A DNA stretch of 64,000 bases from Streptomyces orinoci (GTDB lineage Bacteria; Actinomycetota; Actinomycetes; Streptomycetales; Streptomycetaceae): NCBI RefSeq assembly GCF_003121295.1, contig NZ_PHNC01000007.1, forward strand, positions 1-64,000, given 5' to 3'. A program made the translations under genes and the position numbers. Below the pieces are notes generated by a model. It saw only the letters and a list, made by a program, of their open reading frames with translations, was not told the origin of the DNA and searched no databases. Positions 37,045-46,426 of the stretch are shown in pieces; the stretch's first letter is position 1; each line of letters opens with the position of its first letter.

Positions 37045-37815
37045 CTAGCCCAGCCCCAGGGCCTTGCCCACCTTCGCGGCGCGGGTGCCCATGCCCCAGG
37101 TGGTGACCCGCCACAGCGCCTCGGCCACGATGTCGCGGCTCATCTTGCTGTCGCCCACCGCCCGCTCCACAAAGGTGATGGGGACCTCCACCACATGAAA
37201 ACCGGCCTTCAGCGCCCGCCAGGCCAGATCGACCTGGAAGCAGTAGCCCTGGGAGGCCACCTCGTCCATGCCCAGGCCCTCCAGGGTCTCCCGGCGGAAC
37301 GCCCGGTACCCGCCGGTGATGTCGCGCAGCGGCAGGTCCAGCATCAGCCGGGAGTAGGTGGAGCCGCCGCGGGAGAGGATCTCGCGGTGCTTGGGCCAGT
37401 TCACCACCCGGCCGCCGGGCACCCAGCGGGAACCCAGCACCAGGTCGGCGTTCTTCAGCGCGGTGAGCAGCCGGGGCAGTTCCTCGGGCTGGTGGGAGCC
37501 GTCGGCGTCCATCTCCACCAGCACGCCGTAGCCGTGGTCCAGGCCCCAGCGGAAGCCGGCCAGATAGGCCGCGCCCAGGCCCTCCTTGCCCTTGCGGTGC
37601 AGCACCTTGATCTGCTCGTCGCCGTCCGCCAGTTCATCGGCCAGCTTGCCGGTGCCGTCGGGGCTGTTGTCGTCGGCGATCAGGATGTGCGCCTCGGGCA
37701 CGGCCGCGCGTACCCGGGCGACGATGGGCCCGATGTTCTCCGCCTCGTTATAGGTCGGAATGATCACCAAGGTCGTGCCGAGCGGACCGAATCTCCGCTG
37801 CCCACCGTCGTTCAC
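37045..37815 (-). CDS. ppm: polyprenol-phosphate mannosyltransferase (Ppm/DPM1)
   Basis: 256 residues, GTG 37815. GT2 enzyme making polyprenyl-phospho-mannose for protein O-mannosylation and lipoglycans. Motifs: TLVIIPTYNEAENIGPIVARV, ILIADDNSPDGTGKLAD, EMDADGSHQPEELPRLL (DxD), LGSRWVPGGRV, DITGGYRAFRRETLE, VPITFVERAVGDSKMS. In mycobacteria Ppm1 is a fusion with Lnt; here the two are separate adjacent genes, the lnt stop directly abutting the ppm start, so translational coupling is likely. Confidence 0.94.
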   Translation of the reverse strand: MNDGGQRRFGPLGTTLVIIPTYNEAENIGPIVARVRAAVPEAHILIADDNSPDGTGKLADELADGDEQIKVLHRKGKEGLGAAYLAGFRWGLDHGYGVLVEMDADGSHQPEELPRLLTALKNADLVLGSRWVPGGRVVNWPKHREILSRGGSTYSRLMLDLPLRDITGGYRAFRRETLEGLGMDEVASQGYCFQVDLAWRALKAGFHVVEVPITFVERAVGDSKMSRDIVAEALWRVTTWGMGTRAAKVGKALGLG

Positions 37816-39486
37816 TTAAGCCCCTTCTTTTTCCGTACGTCCCCGGCGGCCGGCCCACACCGCGGCCGCACAGGACAGGAGGCCCACCATAGCGAGCGTC
37901 CATTCGGGAGCTTCACCGAGCCGGTCGGCCACCGTGGTGCCGTCCCGCAGCGGGATGCTCGCATTGATCACCTGACGGGTGAACAGCGGTGCCTGCTCGC
38001 GGACTTGGCCGTCCGGACCGACCACCGCGCTGATGCCGCTGGTGGCCGCGGTGACCACGGACCGGCCGTGCTCCACCGCCCGCAGCCGGGACATGGCCAG
38101 TTGCTGCTCCGGCTGGCCGCTGCGGCCGAAGGTGGCGTTATTGGTCTGGACGACCAGCATCCGGGCCCCGGCGTTGACCGTCTGACGCACTATCCCGTCA
38201 TAGGCCACCTCGAAGCAGATGACATCGCCCAGTTCGGCCGGCCCGACCTTCATCACACCGTTGTGGTCCCCGGGATAGAAGTTGCGGGGTACGCGCTTGA
38301 AGCGGGAGATGACCTTGCTCAACTCCTCGCGGAATGGCACATATTCCCCGAACGGCACCGGATGCTGCTTGGTGTAGGAGGCACCGGGGCCGGTTCCGGG
38401 GTCCCAGACGATGCCCTCGTTGAAGACATAACCCGGCTTGCTGGGATGGTCGATCAGCGCACCCACCAGCACCGGCACCCCGATCGCCTGGACCGCCTCG
38501 GTGATGCGGTCGTACACCTCCGGGAACTTGAACGGGTCCAGGTCGGAGGCGTTCTCCGGCCAGATGACCAGATCCGGCCTGGGGGCCCGGCCCGCCTTGA
38601 CGTCCTTGGCCAGTTGCAGGGTGGCGTTGACATGGTTGTTGAGGATCATCATCGGGCGGCCGAGGAAATCCATACCGGGTTTTTGCACATTGCCCTGCAC
38701 CACGGCGATATTCACCGAGTCATCGCCCTTGACCGGAACCGGCACCGCGTACCCGGCGAAGACCAGCGCCACCGCCAGAGCCACCGCCCCGGCCGCCGGC
38801 AGCAGCGCGCGTATGCCCCGGCCGGCACCCGCCCGTACCGCACCCAGTACCGCGCAGGCCAGCAGCGTCCCGGACAGCGCCACCGCAAAGCTGACCAGCG
38901 GCGCCCCGCCGAGCGCGGCGAGCGGGGTGAACGGCGAGCCGGTGTTGGCGAAGGCCAGCCGGCCCCAGGGGAAGCCCCCCAGCGGCCAGCGGTCGCGGAC
39001 CAGTTCCTGGGCCACCCACAGCGCGGCCGCCCACAGCGGCCAACAGCGCAGCCGCGAGGTCACCGCCAGCCCGGCGCCCATCGCGGCCACATAGAGCGCC
39101 TCCACCACCGACAGGCCGGCCACCGCGTCATAGCCGACCACATCGAGCCAGCGCAGCAGCAGACAGAAGAAGGGCAGCGCGAAGGCGAAGCCGGTCCAGG
39201 CGCCCTGGCGGGCGGTGCGGCCATGGGTGAGCAGCGACAGCAACGCCACCGAGACCAGCGACAGCGGCCAGAGGTCGTAGGGCGGGAAGGCGAAGACCAG
39301 CACCACTCCGCCGGCCAGGGCGGCCACGGTGCGCCGCGCCTCCCGGCGGGCGAGCGCGGCAAAGCGCGCGGCCCGCCCGGGGCGGGCCGCGGCCGGGGCG
39401 GACGCGGCGGAGGCCGGGGGCTCGGCGGCCTGGCCGGTGGCCGGTTCGCCGGACACTCCGGCGGCGCTGGGGGAACCAGGGGGCAC
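37816..39486 (-). CDS. lnt: apolipoprotein N-acyltransferase
   Basis: 556 residues, GTG 39486. Ala/Pro-rich 45-residue head, then TM bundle (FAALARREARRTVAALAGG, VFAFPPYDLWPLSLVSVALL, GFPWGRLAFANTG). Nitrilase domain facing outside from about 260: VQGNVQKPG, catalytic Glu in LVIWPENASDLD, Lys in SYTKQHPVPFGEYVP, Cys in GDVICFEVAYDG, and QTNNATFGRSGQPEQQL; final TM at the C-terminus. Acylates lipoproteins. Operon with ppm. Confidence 0.94.
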   Translation of the reverse strand: MPPGSPSAAGVSGEPATGQAAEPPASAASAPAAARPGRAARFAALARREARRTVAALAGGVVLVFAFPPYDLWPLSLVSVALLSLLTHGRTARQGAWTGFAFALPFFCLLLRWLDVVGYDAVAGLSVVEALYVAAMGAGLAVTSRLRCWPLWAAALWVAQELVRDRWPLGGFPWGRLAFANTGSPFTPLAALGGAPLVSFAVALSGTLLACAVLGAVRAGAGRGIRALLPAAGAVALAVALVFAGYAVPVPVKGDDSVNIAVVQGNVQKPGMDFLGRPMMILNNHVNATLQLAKDVKAGRAPRPDLVIWPENASDLDPFKFPEVYDRITEAVQAIGVPVLVGALIDHPSKPGYVFNEGIVWDPGTGPGASYTKQHPVPFGEYVPFREELSKVISRFKRVPRNFYPGDHNGVMKVGPAELGDVICFEVAYDGIVRQTVNAGARMLVVQTNNATFGRSGQPEQQLAMSRLRAVEHGRSVVTAATSGISAVVGPDGQVREQAPLFTRQVINASIPLRDGTTVADRLGEAPEWTLAMVGLLSCAAAVWAGRRGRTEKEGA

Positions 39487-39985
39487 GGTCGGGGACCTTT
39501 CCTGCAGGTCGTGTGGTGAGCCGACGGTACCCCGGGACGGGCGTCGCGCGCTGCCGGGGTGGCGGGCAAACGCCTGGTCAAGGGAGTGGGAGCGAGGACT
39601 GCGGGTGGGGCCCGGGGTCCTTCGGGCCGGCCCGGGAACCGCTGGCTGCGGTCGCCCTGATGCCGTTGTCTACTGAACTTCCGGGCCCCACCCGGGTCAC
39701 ACCTGCCGACCCGGCGGAAACCTCCCTCGCCCCCGTGCGCTGGACCTGGCTCCCAGTGACGGTGTTCCGCCCCCTGGCCCAGCGGCGTTCGACGACTGCG
39801 TGGAGATTCTCCGGTCGGACGTCCTGTGGTGGACTCGGCAGAACCTACCGGCCGCCGCCCGCACCCTGTCAACAGCCGCTTGACCTGCGCAATCGATCCA
39901 AATCAGCAGGTCAGTCCGCAGAGGGCGGCCCGGGGCGACAGGCCGAGGGCACGCCGTTCGGCGGTACGCCCGCCGGGCCCGTCAC
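39487..39985. other. gene-free interval upstream of lnt
   Basis: About 500 nt with no frame of convincing codon usage on either strand. It should hold the lnt promoter (a CTGCAGGTCG stretch near 39502) and is otherwise unremarkable; the amidohydrolase stop is at its right end. Confidence 0.5.
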
Positions 39986-41617
39986 TCAGTCGGCCCGGTG
40001 GACGGTGCGCCCGGCCACCACCGTGCGGACACAGACCGGGAGTTGGGCGCCGGGAGTGAGGTCGGGCAGGCCCGGGGTGCCCGAGCGCGGATCGGTGGAC
40101 CAGTTGGCGACCCGGGTGTCCGGAACCTGCACCACCAGGTCCCCGGCCCGCCATACCGCGTAGTCCGCCGGAGCGCCGGGCACCAGCACACCCGCGTCGT
40201 CCCGGCCGATGGCCCGCCAGCCGCCCCGGGTGTGCGCGGTGAAGGCGGCGCGCACCGAGATGCGGTGGGCGGGAGTGCGGTGGAAGGCGGCGGCCCGCAC
40301 GGTGCCCCAGGGGTCCAGCGGGGTGACCGGGCTGTCGGATCCCAGCGCCAGCGGCACCCCGGCGCGCAGCAGGGCGGCGTACGGATTGAGGGCGCGCGCC
40401 CGCTCGACGCCCAGCCGCCGGGCGTACATGCCGTCCTCGCCGCCCCAGGCGGCGTCGAAGGCGGGCTGCACCGAGGCGGTCAGCGCCAACTCGGCGAAGG
40501 CGGCGATGTGTTCACCGGTGAGCAGCTCGGCGTGCTCCACCCGGTGCCGGGCCGCGCGCACCCGGGCCAGGCCCAGCTTCTCCGCCGCCGCCCGTACGCC
40601 CTCGATCACGGTGCTGACGGCCGCGTCGCCGATGGCGTGGAAACCGGCCTGGATGCCGGCCTCGGTGCAGGCGGTGACATGGGCGGCCACGGTGGCCGCG
40701 TCCAGATGCGCGGTGCCGGTGCTGTCGGGGGCGTCGGCATAGGGCTGGTGCAGACAGGCGGTGTGCGAGCCCAGCGAGCCGTCCACAAAGAGGTCTCCGG
40801 CCGCGCCGATGGCACCGAGTTCGCGGACCTTGGCGGCCTCCTCGGGGGAGGTGATGGCCTCGGCCCAGTAGCCGACGACCCGGGGGCCGGGGCGCTCGGC
40901 GGCCAGCCGCAGCAGGCCGGTGAGGTCCTCTTCGCCGGAGATCCGCGGCCCGGCGCACTCATGGACCGAGCCGATGCCCAGCGCCGCCGCGCGGTCCAGG
41001 GCGGCGCGCTGGGCCTCGGCGCGCTGGGCGGGACCCAGGCCGTCGTACGCCCTGGCGCGCACCGCGTGGTGGGCGTCGCCGGTCAGCGGCGCGTCCGCCG
41101 CGTACCCGGGCAGGCCGGTCAGGCCCGGCACCAGCTCCAGCAGGGCGGTGCTGACCACCGCCGAGTGGACATCGGCCCGGGTGAGATAGAGCGGACGTCC
41201 GCCGGCCGCCTCGTCCAGCTCGGCGCGGGACGGCGGCCGCTGCCCGGGCCAGGCACTGGCATCCCAGCCATGGCCGATCAGCACCCGGTCGCCGGGGCGT
41301 GAGCGGGCGTACTCCCGGACCCGGCCCAGCGCCTCGGCGAGGTCGCGGGAGCCGGTGAGGTCCAGGCCGGTGAGCGCCAGTCCGGTGGCGGTGGTGTGCA
41401 CATGGGCGTCGGTGAACGCCGGGGTGACCAGGGCGCCTTCCAGGTCGATGACCTCGTCCACCCCGTCCGCGAAGGAGTCCGCAGCGCCTTCGGAGCCCAC
41501 CCAGGCGATGCCGCCGCGCTCGACCACCATGGCGGTGGCGAAGGGGTCCGCGGGGCTGTGCACCTCGCCATTGCGCAGCAGTACGGTGCGGGGCTGGTCG
41601 TCCTGGGGCTCGCTCAT
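39986..41617 (-). CDS. YtcJ-type metal-dependent amidohydrolase
   Basis: About 543 residues from ATG 41617 (MSEPQDDQPRTVLLRNG); GTG 41623 possible. Motifs of the Amidohydro_3/YtcJ group: LVTPAFTDAHVHTTATGL (HxH metal site near 75), IGHGWDASAWPGQRPPSRAELD, FVDGSLGSHTACL, GFHAIGDAAVSTVIEG, RHRVEHAELL, VPLALGSDSPVTPLDPWG (metal Asp), ISVRAAFTAHTRGGWRA. Substrate unknown; exoenzyme-like YtcJ proteins hydrolyse N-acyl or ring amides. Followed, on the same strand, 45 nt upstream, by an Lrp regulator gene. Confidence 0.88.
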   Translation of the reverse strand: MSEPQDDQPRTVLLRNGEVHSPADPFATAMVVERGGIAWVGSEGAADSFADGVDEVIDLEGALVTPAFTDAHVHTTATGLALTGLDLTGSRDLAEALGRVREYARSRPGDRVLIGHGWDASAWPGQRPPSRAELDEAAGGRPLYLTRADVHSAVVSTALLELVPGLTGLPGYAADAPLTGDAHHAVRARAYDGLGPAQRAEAQRAALDRAAALGIGSVHECAGPRISGEEDLTGLLRLAAERPGPRVVGYWAEAITSPEEAAKVRELGAIGAAGDLFVDGSLGSHTACLHQPYADAPDSTGTAHLDAATVAAHVTACTEAGIQAGFHAIGDAAVSTVIEGVRAAAEKLGLARVRAARHRVEHAELLTGEHIAAFAELALTASVQPAFDAAWGGEDGMYARRLGVERARALNPYAALLRAGVPLALGSDSPVTPLDPWGTVRAAAFHRTPAHRISVRAAFTAHTRGGWRAIGRDDAGVLVPGAPADYAVWRAGDLVVQVPDTRVANWSTDPRSGTPGLPDLTPGAQLPVCVRTVVAGRTVHRAD

Positions 41618-41662
41618 GGGCACAAGTCTGCCAATGCCGGCCCCCGGGCGGCGCGAGGGGGT

Positions 41663-42106
41663 TCAGCCCACCCGGGGCGGCCGTGCCTCATAGGGGGTGG
41701 ACAGCACAATGGTGGTCCGGGTGGAGACTCCGGCCAGCGACCGGATCCGGGCCAGCAGATGCTCCAGCTCCAGCGGAGTGGCCACCCGCACCTTGAGGAT
41801 GTAGTTCTCGTCGCCCGCCACGCTGTGGCAGGCCTCGATCTCCGGGATCTCGGCCAGCCGGTCGGCGATGTCATCGGGGGCGCTGGGGTCGAAGGGCTTC
41901 ACCGAGATGAACGCGGTCAGCGGCAGGCCCACCGCCTCCGGGTCCACCACGGCCGCATAGCCCCGGATGACCCCGCGCTGTTCGAGACGGCGCACCCGCT
42001 GGTGCACCGCCGAGGTGGACAGGCCGGTGGCCTTCCCCAGGTCGGTGTAGCTCATCCGCCCGTCCTTGACGAGCAGTTCCACGATCTCTCTGTCCAACTC
42101 CTCCAC
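41663..42106 (-). CDS. Lrp/AsnC-family regulator
   Basis: 147 residues, GTG 42106 (MEELDREIVELLVKDGRM). N-terminal helix-turn-helix SYTDLGKATGLSTSAVHQRVRRLEQ, then RAM ligand-binding domain: GYAAVVDPEAVGLPLTAFISV, IEACHSVAGDENYILKVRV, TRTTIVLSTPYEARP. Probably controls amino-acid-related genes such as the amidohydrolase downstream in the same direction. Confidence 0.92.
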   Translation of the reverse strand: MEELDREIVELLVKDGRMSYTDLGKATGLSTSAVHQRVRRLEQRGVIRGYAAVVDPEAVGLPLTAFISVKPFDPSAPDDIADRLAEIPEIEACHSVAGDENYILKVRVATPLELEHLLARIRSLAGVSTRTTIVLSTPYEARPPRVG

Positions 42107-42305
42107 GAGGGGTCAACCTACTGCGTCGGCGCGTGCCCGGCACAGTCGGCGCCACCACAGGCGCACTGGTCGCGTGACGAACGCCACACCTGTGCCCCCG
42201 CGTCCCCCCGGGCCGGGCGATTACCCGGCCACGCGCGAGGGAAGTGCTTGCTGTGGCCGGAGCCGAGACGCACGCCTGGCCAGGTCCATCCAAGGGGGAA
42301 GACTT

Positions 42306-42689
42306 ATGCAGCCCAGCCTGGAACGCCCCGATCACGACGGTGACAGTCCGTACGGGGCGGACGAACCGGCCGATCTCACCGCCATGTTCCGGGTCACCTG
42401 CCCGGACTGTGCCCGCCCGATCGCCCTCCTGGCGGACGAGGACGTACTCCCGGAGCATGCCCTGTGCCCCTCGTCCTGGGATCCCTTCGGACTGACCGTC
42501 TGCCCGGGTTCCGGGTGCTCGGCGGACGAGGCCAAGCCGGTCGATGAGCCCTTCGGGGCCCAGGAGTTGGACACCGCCCTGCTGCTCACCCTGCCCGAGG
42601 GGCTCGACTGGCGGACCCAGCCGTTCTCCCACCTCGGCGGACCGGGCTCGCGCCCGCTGCGGGTCCCGGCCATGCGCCGCCCCTCCTGA
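42306..42689 (+). CDS. hypothetical protein with two CxxC-like clusters
   Basis: 127 residues from ATG 42306 (MQPSLERPDHDGDSPYGADEP), GGGGGAAG upstream. Cys motifs TCPDCARPI (near 33), ALCPSSWD and VCPGSGCSADE could bind zinc. Acidic overall. Ends at a strong terminator. Seen in Streptomyces chromosomes as an uncharacterised protein; function unknown. Confidence 0.75.
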   Translation: MQPSLERPDHDGDSPYGADEPADLTAMFRVTCPDCARPIALLADEDVLPEHALCPSSWDPFGLTVCPGSGCSADEAKPVDEPFGAQELDTALLLTLPEGLDWRTQPFSHLGGPGSRPLRVPAMRRPS

Positions 42690-42696
42690 AACCGCC

Positions 42697-42719
42697 GGGC
42701 CCCCTTGAGTAGGGGGCCC
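42697..42719 (+). terminator. Rho-independent-like hairpin
   Basis: GGGCCCCC-TTGAGTA-GGGGGCCC, 8 nt after the stop of the Cys-rich hypothetical gene, followed by TTCCCT. Confidence 0.7.
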
Positions 42720-42776
42720 TTCCCTGTCCGGCCTGTTACATTCGGGGCATCCACCGCGCTGCTCCGAGGAGTTGAC

Positions 42777-43976
42777 ATGCCACCAGCCCTGCCACCACTG
42801 CACTGCCCGCGCTGTGACGCCGAGGTCCGGGACTTCGCCGGCTGTGCGGTCTGCCGGGCGGAGGGCGTGGGCGTCAATCCGGTGCCGCCGGCGGCGGATC
42901 TGTCCGGCCTGTCACTGGACTCCTTCCCGGGCGGGCCCTGGGGCTGGCCCACCGCCCTGCCGGTGCCGGGCCCGCCGGTCACCCTGGGCGAGGGCGCCAC
43001 CCCCAACATCCGTATCCCGCTTGAGGATTCGCCCCGGGGCGGCGAAGTGGTGGTGAAGTACGAGGGCGCCAACCCCACCGGCTCGCACAAGGACCGCGCC
43101 ATGGCGGTGGGCGTGGCGGCGGCGGTGGCCTCGGGAGCGGACACGGTGGCGGTCTCCTCTTCCGGCAACGCGGCCGCCGCGGCGGCCGCTTACGCCGGGC
43201 GGGCCGGACTGCGCTGCGTGGTCTTCACCACGCCGGCGGTCCCGGGGCCGCTGCGGGCCCAGATCGACGCTCTGGGCGGGGTACGGGTGGTGTGCGGCGA
43301 CCACGACACCCGGCAGGCGGCGCTGCGGGAGTCGGTGGAACGGTTCGGCTGGTATCCGCTGACCTGCTACACCGATCCCTCGCCGGGCAGCAACTCCTAT
43401 GCCAATGAGGGCTATAAGTCCGTCGCCTATGAACTTGCCCGGGACTTCGGGGAGTCGGTCTCCGCCGTGGTGGTGCCCACCAGCCGGGGCGACCTGCTGT
43501 CCGGAATCGCCCGCGGCTTTGCGGAGTTGCGCTCCGCGGGTCTGCTGGCGCGGACGCCCCGCCTGGTCACCGCCGAACCGGACACGGCGGCTCCGCTGGC
43601 CGCCGCGCTCGCCCAGCGCGACCGGGCGCGTCAGGAACGCACCCGGATCCACCACCGCCTCTCCCCCGCCTTCTCCCTGGGCGAGCGCACACCTGCCTGG
43701 CAGGCCCTCAACGCGCTCTGGCAGTCGGACGGCGCGGCACTGGCCCTCCCCGCCGAGGAGTACCTGGCGGAACGCCAAGTCCTCGCCGGCCAGGGCCTGT
43801 TCCTGGAGGCCTCCTCCGCGGTGGCGGTACGCGCCGCGCGCCACTGGGCCCACGACCACGGCGGCCTGGTCATCGCCCTGGGCACGGCCACCGGCCTCAA
43901 GGACACCTCCGCCCTCCCGGCGCCGGGCGAGGCGGTTGACCGCATCCCCGAACTGGCCGAACTGGCCATCCATTAG
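42777..43976 (+). CDS. threonine synthase-like PLP enzyme
   Basis: 399 residues from ATG 42777 (MPPALPPLHCPRCDAEV). N-terminal Cys pairs (HCPRC, FAGCAVCRAE) then the fold-type II PLP core: LGEGATPNI, VVKYEGANPTGSHKDRAMAVG with the PLP lysine, VSSSGNAAAAAAAYAGRAGL (phosphate-binding SGN loop), TCYTDPSPGSNSYANEGYKS, VPTSRGDLLSGIARGF, EASSAVAVRAARHW. Threonine synthase and related racemase/dehydratase families share this layout; presence of the canonical thrC-hom-thrB genes elsewhere would make this a paralogue. Confidence 0.82.
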   Translation: MPPALPPLHCPRCDAEVRDFAGCAVCRAEGVGVNPVPPAADLSGLSLDSFPGGPWGWPTALPVPGPPVTLGEGATPNIRIPLEDSPRGGEVVVKYEGANPTGSHKDRAMAVGVAAAVASGADTVAVSSSGNAAAAAAAYAGRAGLRCVVFTTPAVPGPLRAQIDALGGVRVVCGDHDTRQAALRESVERFGWYPLTCYTDPSPGSNSYANEGYKSVAYELARDFGESVSAVVVPTSRGDLLSGIARGFAELRSAGLLARTPRLVTAEPDTAAPLAAALAQRDRARQERTRIHHRLSPAFSLGERTPAWQALNALWQSDGAALALPAEEYLAERQVLAGQGLFLEASSAVAVRAARHWAHDHGGLVIALGTATGLKDTSALPAPGEAVDRIPELAELAIH

Positions 43977-43980
43977 AACG

Positions 43981-44018
43981 GCGCCCCATCAGGGGCGCGG
44001 GGAACTGCGCGACCAGCC
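43981..44018. repeat. dispersed gene-end repeat, copy 6
   Basis: Hairpin GCGCCCC-ATCA-GGGGCGC (43981-43998) running into the exact core GGGGAACTGCGCGACCAGCC (43999-44018), 4 nt after the threonine-synthase-like stop. Confidence 0.8.
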
Positions 44019-44076
44019 ACCCACTGCCGGCAGCCGAACGCCAACGCCCCCCGGCAGACGCCGGGTTCATCGCCGG

Positions 44077-44145
44077 GCGCGCCCCGTCAGGGGCGCGGGG
44101 CGGCAACATATGCGGCTCCGCCGCGTGGGCGCGAACGGCCACACG
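44077..44145. repeat. dispersed gene-end repeat, copy 7 (copy-1 type)
   Basis: GCGCCCCGTCAGGGGCGCGG hairpin half followed by TATGCGGCTCCGCCGCGTGG, the reverse complement of the arm seen at 8.9 and 36.9 kb. It is bracketed by two near-identical GGCAGACGCCGG stretches (44053 and 44175), a local direct duplication. Confidence 0.65.
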
Positions 44146-44261
44146 CAACGCGCGGCCGAACGGCAACGGTCTTCGGCAGACGCCGGTTCCATTGCCGGGG
44201 CGCCCCCGACGGAGCGCGGATATTGCCCACGACCGCCGAGTCCCGGCCGCAGGCCGTGCGT

Positions 44262-44299
44262 GGCTGGTCGCGCAGTTCCCCGCGCCCCGGAAGGGGCGC
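44262..44299. repeat. dispersed gene-end repeat, copy 8
   Basis: Exact GGCTGGTCGCGCAGTTCCCC (44262-44281) plus GCGCCCC-GGAA-GGGGCGC (44282-44299), 5 nt past the acyl-CoA dehydrogenase stop. Copies 6 and 8 face each other within 43977-44303, which contains no gene. Confidence 0.8.
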
Positions 44300-44303
44300 C
44301 CCC

Positions 44304-45476
44304 TCAGCGGGACTCCGGTCCCGCCAGATGCCGCGCGATCACCATCCGCTGAATCTGATTCGTTCCCTCAACGATCTGCAGCATCTTGGCCTCCCGCATA
44401 TACCGCTCCGCCGGGAAGTCCGCGGTGTAGCCATAGCCGCCCATCAGCTGCACCGCGTCCGTGGTCACCCGCATCACCGCGTCGGTGCAGAACAGCTTGG
44501 CCATGGCGGCCTGCCGGGCGAAGGCCAGCCCCTGGTCCCGGAGCCGGGCCGCGGCCAGGTACAGGGCCCGGCCCGCCTCGATCTGGGTGGCCATATCGGC
44601 GAGCATAAAGCGCAGCCCCTGGAAGTCGGCCAGCGGACGGCCGAACTGGCGCCGTTCCTCCACAAAGGCCAGCGCCGTGTCCAGCGCCGCCTGGGCCAGC
44701 CCGACCGCGCAGGCGGCGATCCCCAGCCGCCCGGAGTCCAGCGCGGAGAGCGCGATGGCGAAGCCCTGCCCCTCCTCGCCGATACGCCGCGCGTCCGGCA
44801 CCCGTACACCGTCGAAGTGCAGCTGGGCGGTGGGCGAGCCCTTCATGCCCATCTTCCGCTCCGGCGGGGCCGCGGTCAGCCCGGGGGCGTCACCCGGCAC
44901 CAGGAAGGCGGTGATCCCGCGCGGGCCCTCCCCGCCGGTGCGCGCCAGCACGGTGTAGAAGTCGGCGATCCCGCCATGGGTGATCCAGGCCTTGGTGCCC
45001 TCGATGACCCATTCCCCGCCGTCCCGGGTCGCCCGGGTACGCAGCGAGGCCGCGTCGGAACCGGCCGAGGGCTCGGACAGGCAGTACGCCCCGAGCAGCC
45101 CGCCACCGAGCATCGCGGGCAGGTGCTCGGCCTGCTGCTCCTTGGTCCCGTACCCGGCGAGGGCATGACAGGCGAGGGTGTGCACGCTCACTCCCAGCCC
45201 CACGGTCAGCCGGGCGGCGGCCAGCTCCTCCAGCACCTGGAGGTAGACCTCGTACGGCTGGTCGCCGCCGCCGAACTCCTCGCCGTACGGAAGCCCCAGC
45301 AGCCCCGAGGACGACAGCAGACGGAAGAGCTCCCGGGGGAAGTGCCCGGCGTCCTCCTCCTCGGCGGCCTTCGGCCGGATTTCCCGCGCGGCCATCTCCC
45401 GCACCAGCGTGATCAGATCGCGGGCCTCCTCGGTGGGCAGCTGACGCTCCACCGCCTGCGGACCATGCTCGGTCAT
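44304..45476 (-). CDS. acyl-CoA dehydrogenase
   Basis: 390 residues from ATG 45476 (MTEHGPQAVERQLPTEEARD), with GGGAGGAG upstream. FAD-dependent alpha,beta-dehydrogenation of acyl-CoA. Motifs: LLGLPYGEEFGGGDQPYEVYLQ, AYCLSEPSAGSDAASLRTRA, GEWVIEGTKAWITHGGIADFYTVLAR (in parts), MGMKGSPTAQLHFDGVRVPD, LDSGRLGIAACAVGLAQAAL, QLMGGYGYTADFPAERYMREAK and catalytic Glu in IVEGTNQIQRMVIARHL. Chain-length preference unknown. Confidence 0.93.
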   Translation of the reverse strand: MTEHGPQAVERQLPTEEARDLITLVREMAAREIRPKAAEEEDAGHFPRELFRLLSSSGLLGLPYGEEFGGGDQPYEVYLQVLEELAAARLTVGLGVSVHTLACHALAGYGTKEQQAEHLPAMLGGGLLGAYCLSEPSAGSDAASLRTRATRDGGEWVIEGTKAWITHGGIADFYTVLARTGGEGPRGITAFLVPGDAPGLTAAPPERKMGMKGSPTAQLHFDGVRVPDARRIGEEGQGFAIALSALDSGRLGIAACAVGLAQAALDTALAFVEERRQFGRPLADFQGLRFMLADMATQIEAGRALYLAAARLRDQGLAFARQAAMAKLFCTDAVMRVTTDAVQLMGGYGYTADFPAERYMREAKMLQIVEGTNQIQRMVIARHLAGPESR

Positions 45477-45742
45477 GTCGGCCGTCTCCTCCCTGTTGGG
45501 ACACTGCGAAGACGGCCGCCCGGGGTGTCGGTGCCCGTCCTCGGATATCTGCCCAGTCCGATGGTCCCGTGCCGGGTCGCGGACTGCCGTGACCTGCGGC
45601 TGTGGCGCTTGGAGTATGCCCGATCGGGCCGCGTACGTCACGGGGTGAGAGATCTTGCAGCGGACGGCCGCGGACGGGCCTCACCCGCTGAGCGGGGGGC
45701 TCGCCTCCAGTGCTGCGGGACCGTACCCTCACCCCATCGTCG

Positions 45743-45808
45743 GGTGGCCACGCGGTTCCCCGCGCCCCCTCATGCGCATACCCGGCAACGTCCGGGTACG
45801 GGGCCGGG
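45743..45808. repeat. 66-bp repeat B, left copy
   Basis: GGTGGCCACGCGGTTCCCCG..., containing the palindrome-like ATACCCGGCAACGTCCGGGT. A second copy in the same orientation lies at 52606-52674 with about 90% identity by eye. The surrounding 45477-45841 interval otherwise shows no gene. Confidence 0.75.
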
Positions 45809-45841
45809 CGGTCCGTCCTGGCGCTTGGCACGGCCCCGTTC

Positions 45842-46426
45842 TCAACTCGGATGCCCACAGTCGCAGTCGCAACGCAGGCGCTGCACCGGGGGCTCATGCT
45901 CGGGCGCCCCGATACGCCGGATATCCGTGTTGCCCGGACAGCGGCCGTGCTGCCCGAGCCGGCACTCGGGGGTGGTGTACGGGTCCGTACGGCACGCCCG
46001 CTGCGCGGCGGCGAGCGCGAAGCGGAGTTCTTCTGGGCGGACCGGACGCCGGGCCCCGCCGGGCGGGGAGCTCCAGAGGCGGTCGGGGTCATAGGCACCT
46101 GGCAGCGGAGCCGTCAACTTGTGTCCGGCGTCCAGGAGTTGGACGCCCTTCGTCCCGGAGAGCTGATATCCCGTACCAAGCGGCAGGAGCCACCAACTGG
46201 CCCGGGCAGCACGGTTGATAAGGCATGGCCCGACGGGGCATCCGCTGTCGCGGAGCCGTTCCAGGACGATACGGGCCAGCGCGAAGTCCATTTGGACGAT
46301 GTCCGAGTGCTGTCCGGCGATCAGCACAAGATGGCGTCGCTCCCTTGCGTCCTTGATCCACTCCGGAGCCTTCCGCGCCCCGTCAACGGGGTCGGCGCTC
46401 GCCCGGATCATGGAACGGATACTCAT
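45842..46426 (-). CDS. hypothetical protein divergent from XRE regulator
   Basis: About 194 residues from ATG 46426 (MSIRSMIRASADPVDGARK); an ATG at 46465 would add MALMEALPKGQVR. Segments: PEWIKDARERRHLVLIAGQHSDIVQMD (in parts), LRDSGCPVGPCLINRAARASWWLLPLG, GTGYQLSGTKGVQLLDAGHKLTAPLPG, and a Cys-rich C-terminus CRLGQHGRC...LRCDCDCGHPS. It may bind metal through the Cys/His tail. I do not know the family; it recurs beside XRE regulators in Streptomyces as far as I recall. Divergent from the XRE gene with an operator-like repeat between. Confidence 0.7.
   Translation of the reverse strand: MSIRSMIRASADPVDGARKAPEWIKDARERRHLVLIAGQHSDIVQMDFALARIVLERLRDSGCPVGPCLINRAARASWWLLPLGTGYQLSGTKGVQLLDAGHKLTAPLPGAYDPDRLWSSPPGGARRPVRPEELRFALAAAQRACRTDPYTTPECRLGQHGRCPGNTDIRRIGAPEHEPPVQRLRCDCDCGHPS

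Noticed and set aside
45743..45808. Repeat B copies as coding sequence (AYPATSG peptide in both)
   Set aside because: The similarity is at DNA level including indels that break frame, so the shared peptide is a by-product.
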